DNA from: Firmicutes bacterium UBA4916
GTDB lineage: Bacteria; Bacillota; Clostridia; Tissierellales; Tepidimicrobiaceae
Direction: 5' to 3'
Length of the DNA: 7,324 nt
Assembly (NCBI GenBank): GCA_002398845.1
Contig: DHBY01000014.1
Coordinates: 1 to 7,324, forward strand
Within the stretch, counting starts at the first letter, position 1. Every line of letters begins with the position of its first letter. The notes under the pieces are model-generated. The model had not been told where the DNA came from. It did no database searches and saw nothing but the letters and a program-made list of their open reading frames with translations. Position numbers and translations under genes: made by a program. Shown here piece by piece: positions 5,934-7,324 of this stretch.

Positions 5934-7116
5934 AACAAGGATCTGCTTCCCCAGAAACATATCCTGCTTTTGATAATATACCGATAGCTTTATTTAGTTT
6001 TTCTTCACTTACCATAACTATTGGTCCAGTACAACCCATTCCTGATTCTGCATAAATGCCTTCTTTCCATAATACTTTAACGGCATCTTCTAGTTCCATA
6101 ATATCTATACCTGCAATTGTACCAGTTACAGTTTCCTTTGGTGGTGCAGTTACTTCTTCATCATCATCTTCTGCTTTTTTAGTATCTTTAGTTAGTCCTT
6201 TTAATATATTTTTAAGTCCTGCTTTGTTTGCTTTTGCAAATTCAGCTTTAGCTATAGCTTTCACATTGCCTTTAATCATACTTGCACCATAGCTTATTGC
6301 ATTAGCAATAACCGGTGCTCCAGAGGCTCTTGAAATAATTAAAATTACTCTATCATAATCTTCTCCAATTCCAGGACCATATCCATAACCTAATGATTCA
6401 TAGCTTCCTCCTGTTGTATATGAAGAAAATATTTTCATTAAGATATTACCTGTTAATGTATCAGTAACCATTACATCTGGTACTCCAGCAAGTAAATCGT
6501 TGCCTCTCATAACACAACCGCCATCTGCTCTCATGGATTCAGTAAAGTTAATTTTATATCCTTTACTATCCAATTCTTTGAAGGCCCTCTCTACTTGTCT
6601 TGCTCCATCAACATTTAATATACCAACTGTTGGATTTTCAGTTCCCATAGTCTTTGCTGCTATAATACCGTATATTCCATTTTTAACCATGGCCTCAACT
6701 CTATGTGGAGAAGATGTACCTGTAGTTGTTGCAATGGTCATTTCTTTACCTTTTCCTGGTGTTACAACCCTGCCTACTGTAGAAACTCCTATTGGGAAGC
6801 TATAATGCATTGTAACGCATGCCCCTATTTCTCCATTATCCAATAGTTCTTCCATCTTTCTATATCCTTCTTCTTCTGTTTCGGCGATTACTTGAGTTAG
6901 TTTGCTATCGACTTTTGGTCCTATTAATACTACTTCCATTGTTGGATCCTTTTCTTGAGCTATTTCTGCACCTTTTACAACATTTTCTATACCATGTTCG
7001 CTGCCTAAAGTAGTTATTCCTACTCTAACTTTCTCACCAAATTGGCCTGTTTCCATTGCATCTGCTATATCATTAAAAACTTTACCAATCATATTTTTAA
7101 CATTATTTTCTGCCAT
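5932..7116 (-). CDS. grdD: Glycine/sarcosine/betaine reductase component C, alpha subunit (GrdD)
   Basis: With GrdC it forms protein C of the Stickland glycine reductase. Protein C takes the carboxymethyl group from the selenoprotein GrdA and releases acetyl phosphate, which acetate kinase uses to make ATP. It is cytoplasmic and 394 aa, close to the known family length, with a PlsX-like phosphate acyltransferase fold. Visible features are RVGITTLGSEHG (31-42), a glycine-rich core with VVTPGKGKEMTIATTTGTSSPHR (117-139), VMVTDTLTGNILMKIFSS (215-232), an acidic/proline linker (about 310-330), and SGMGCTGP (358-365). Cys362 aligns with the catalytic Cys359 of Eubacterium acidaminophilum GrdD (from memory of published work), and Cys100 with its Cys98. 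The start is ATG 7116-7114, with SD AGAGGTGA at 7128-7121. A longer in-frame start at 7152 would overlap grdC and lacks this SD. No selenocysteine codon is present, as expected. A terminator follows immediately. Confidence 0.95.
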   Translation of the reverse strand: MAENNVKNMIGKVFNDIADAMETGQFGEKVRVGITTLGSEHGIENVVKGAEIAQEKDPTMEVVLIGPKVDSKLTQVIAETEEEGYRKMEELLDNGEIGACVTMHYSFPIGVSTVGRVVTPGKGKEMTIATTTGTSSPHRVEAMVKNGIYGIIAAKTMGTENPTVGILNVDGARQVERAFKELDSKGYKINFTESMRADGGCVMRGNDLLAGVPDVMVTDTLTGNILMKIFSSYTTGGSYESLGYGYGPGIGEDYDRVILIISRASGAPVIANAISYGASMIKGNVKAIAKAEFAKANKAGLKNILKGLTKDTKKAEDDDEEVTAPPKETVTGTIAGIDIMELEDAVKVLWKEGIYAESGMGCTGPIVMVSEEKLNKAIGILSKAGYVSGEADPC

Positions 7117-7120
7117 TTTA

Positions 7121-7128
7121 TCACCTCT
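7121..7128 (-). promoter_or_regulatory. grdD ribosome binding site overlapping the grdC stop codon
   Basis: The minus strand reads AGAGGTGA, 4 nt before the ATG at 7116 (7 nt from the AGAGG core). It shares two bases with the grdC TAG. It decides the grdD start against the upstream in-frame ATG at 7152 and suggests stop-start coupling of the two component C subunits. Confidence 0.82.
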
Positions 7129-7324
7129 AATCCTGAAGTAGATGAGAAGCAAAACCTCTCATAGCTTCAGCTACAAGTTTCCTAACTTCTTCTTCTGATA
7201 CACCTTTTTCCTCATCTGCTTTTCCTGGATTCTTTTCTATTACAATAGATACACCATCAAATAAGTTGGTCATTCTTCCTAAGAATAAACTTCCCTTACC
7301 TATTATCATAGCGTTATTCATTTT
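7127..7324 (-). CDS. grdC: Glycine/sarcosine/betaine reductase component C, beta subunit (GrdC), C-terminal end only
   Basis: Only the last 65 codons are present; the frame is open at the window edge and ends at TAG 7129-7127. The segment NAMIIGKGSLFLGRMTNLFDGVSIVIE is typical of the C-terminus of GrdC, the KAS III/thiolase-like subunit that works with GrdD in forming acetyl phosphate. The tail is charged (DEEKGVSEEEVRKLVAEAMRGFASHLLQD) and probably helical. The Met codon at 7321 is internal, not a start, because family members extend about 450 residues further. Only 10 nt separate its stop from the grdD ATG, and the grdD SD overlaps the stop codon. The two subunits are therefore probably coupled in translation. 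Identification rests on one short conserved block plus the grdD neighbour. Confidence 0.87.
   Translation of the reverse strand, partial: KMNNAMIIGKGSLFLGRMTNLFDGVSIVIEKNPGKADEEKGVSEEEVRKLVAEAMRGFASHLLQD

Noticed and set aside
6056..7013. Plus-strand open frames opposite grdD, and similar ones at 1286-1507, 2466-2738, 4340-4531 and 5266-5751
   Set aside because: They lie wholly or largely antisense to well-supported genes, have no evident SD or family motifs, and read as low-complexity shadows.
7117..7152. Longer GrdD N-terminus starting at ATG 7152
   Set aside because: It would overlap grdC by 26 nt, adds MLLIYFRIRGDK that is not typical of the family, and ignores the good SD just before ATG 7116.
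5932..7324. Selenocysteine (UGA) codon or SECIS element in the grd genes
   Set aside because: The selenoproteins of glycine reductase are GrdA and the GrdB-type subunits. The grdD frame and the visible end of grdC have no in-frame UGA.
1..7324. CRISPR array, IS element, tRNA or rRNA
   Set aside because: No regularly spaced repeats, transposase-like frame, terminal inverted repeats or RNA gene sequence is visible; intergenic regions are short and explained by promoters and terminators.

Overview
The window is AT-rich and every gene in it reads on the minus strand, so transcription runs from high to low coordinates. The content points to an anaerobic, amino-acid-fermenting low-GC Firmicute of the Clostridia/Tissierellia type. 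The reasons are a glycine reductase component C (Stickland fermentation), a sigma-54 factor, Bacillus/Clostridium-like Shine-Dalgarno sequences, TTG starts, and consensus sigma-A promoters. The species cannot be named from this sequence.

Layout in transcription order: (1) 7324-7127 is the last 65 codons or so of grdC, running in from outside. (2) 7116-5932 is a complete grdD, with its SD overlapping the grdC stop. A strong intrinsic terminator at 5933-5891 ends this glycine reductase unit. (3) A consensus promoter (5876-5848) and a hairpin-rich leader of about 118 nt precede a four-gene operon. It encodes a BMP-family nucleoside-binding lipoprotein (5723-4641), a double ABC ATPase (4577-3033) and two membrane permeases (3046-1934 and 1950-1012). 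An 11-bp stem-loop without a U-tract separates the lipoprotein gene from the ATPase gene, and the last three genes overlap. An intrinsic terminator at 1007-972 closes the operon. (4) A separate extended -10 promoter (954-926) drives rpoN (sigma-54), which starts at 866 and leaves the window at position 1 after 288 codons.

How the parts work together: GrdC and GrdD form component C, which releases the two-carbon unit of glycine as acetyl phosphate for ATP synthesis. The transporter matches the gene order of B. subtilis nupNOPQ and should import nucleosides or purine bases. Sigma-54 controls amino-acid fermentation genes in some clostridia, but I see no -24/-12 promoter in the intergenic regions here, so no regulatory link to these neighbours is shown.

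I found no undescribed system. All genes belong to recognised families. The parts worth a second look are non-coding: the bmp leader with alternative pairings, the intercistronic hairpin, dyads at both promoters, and a two-register terminator.
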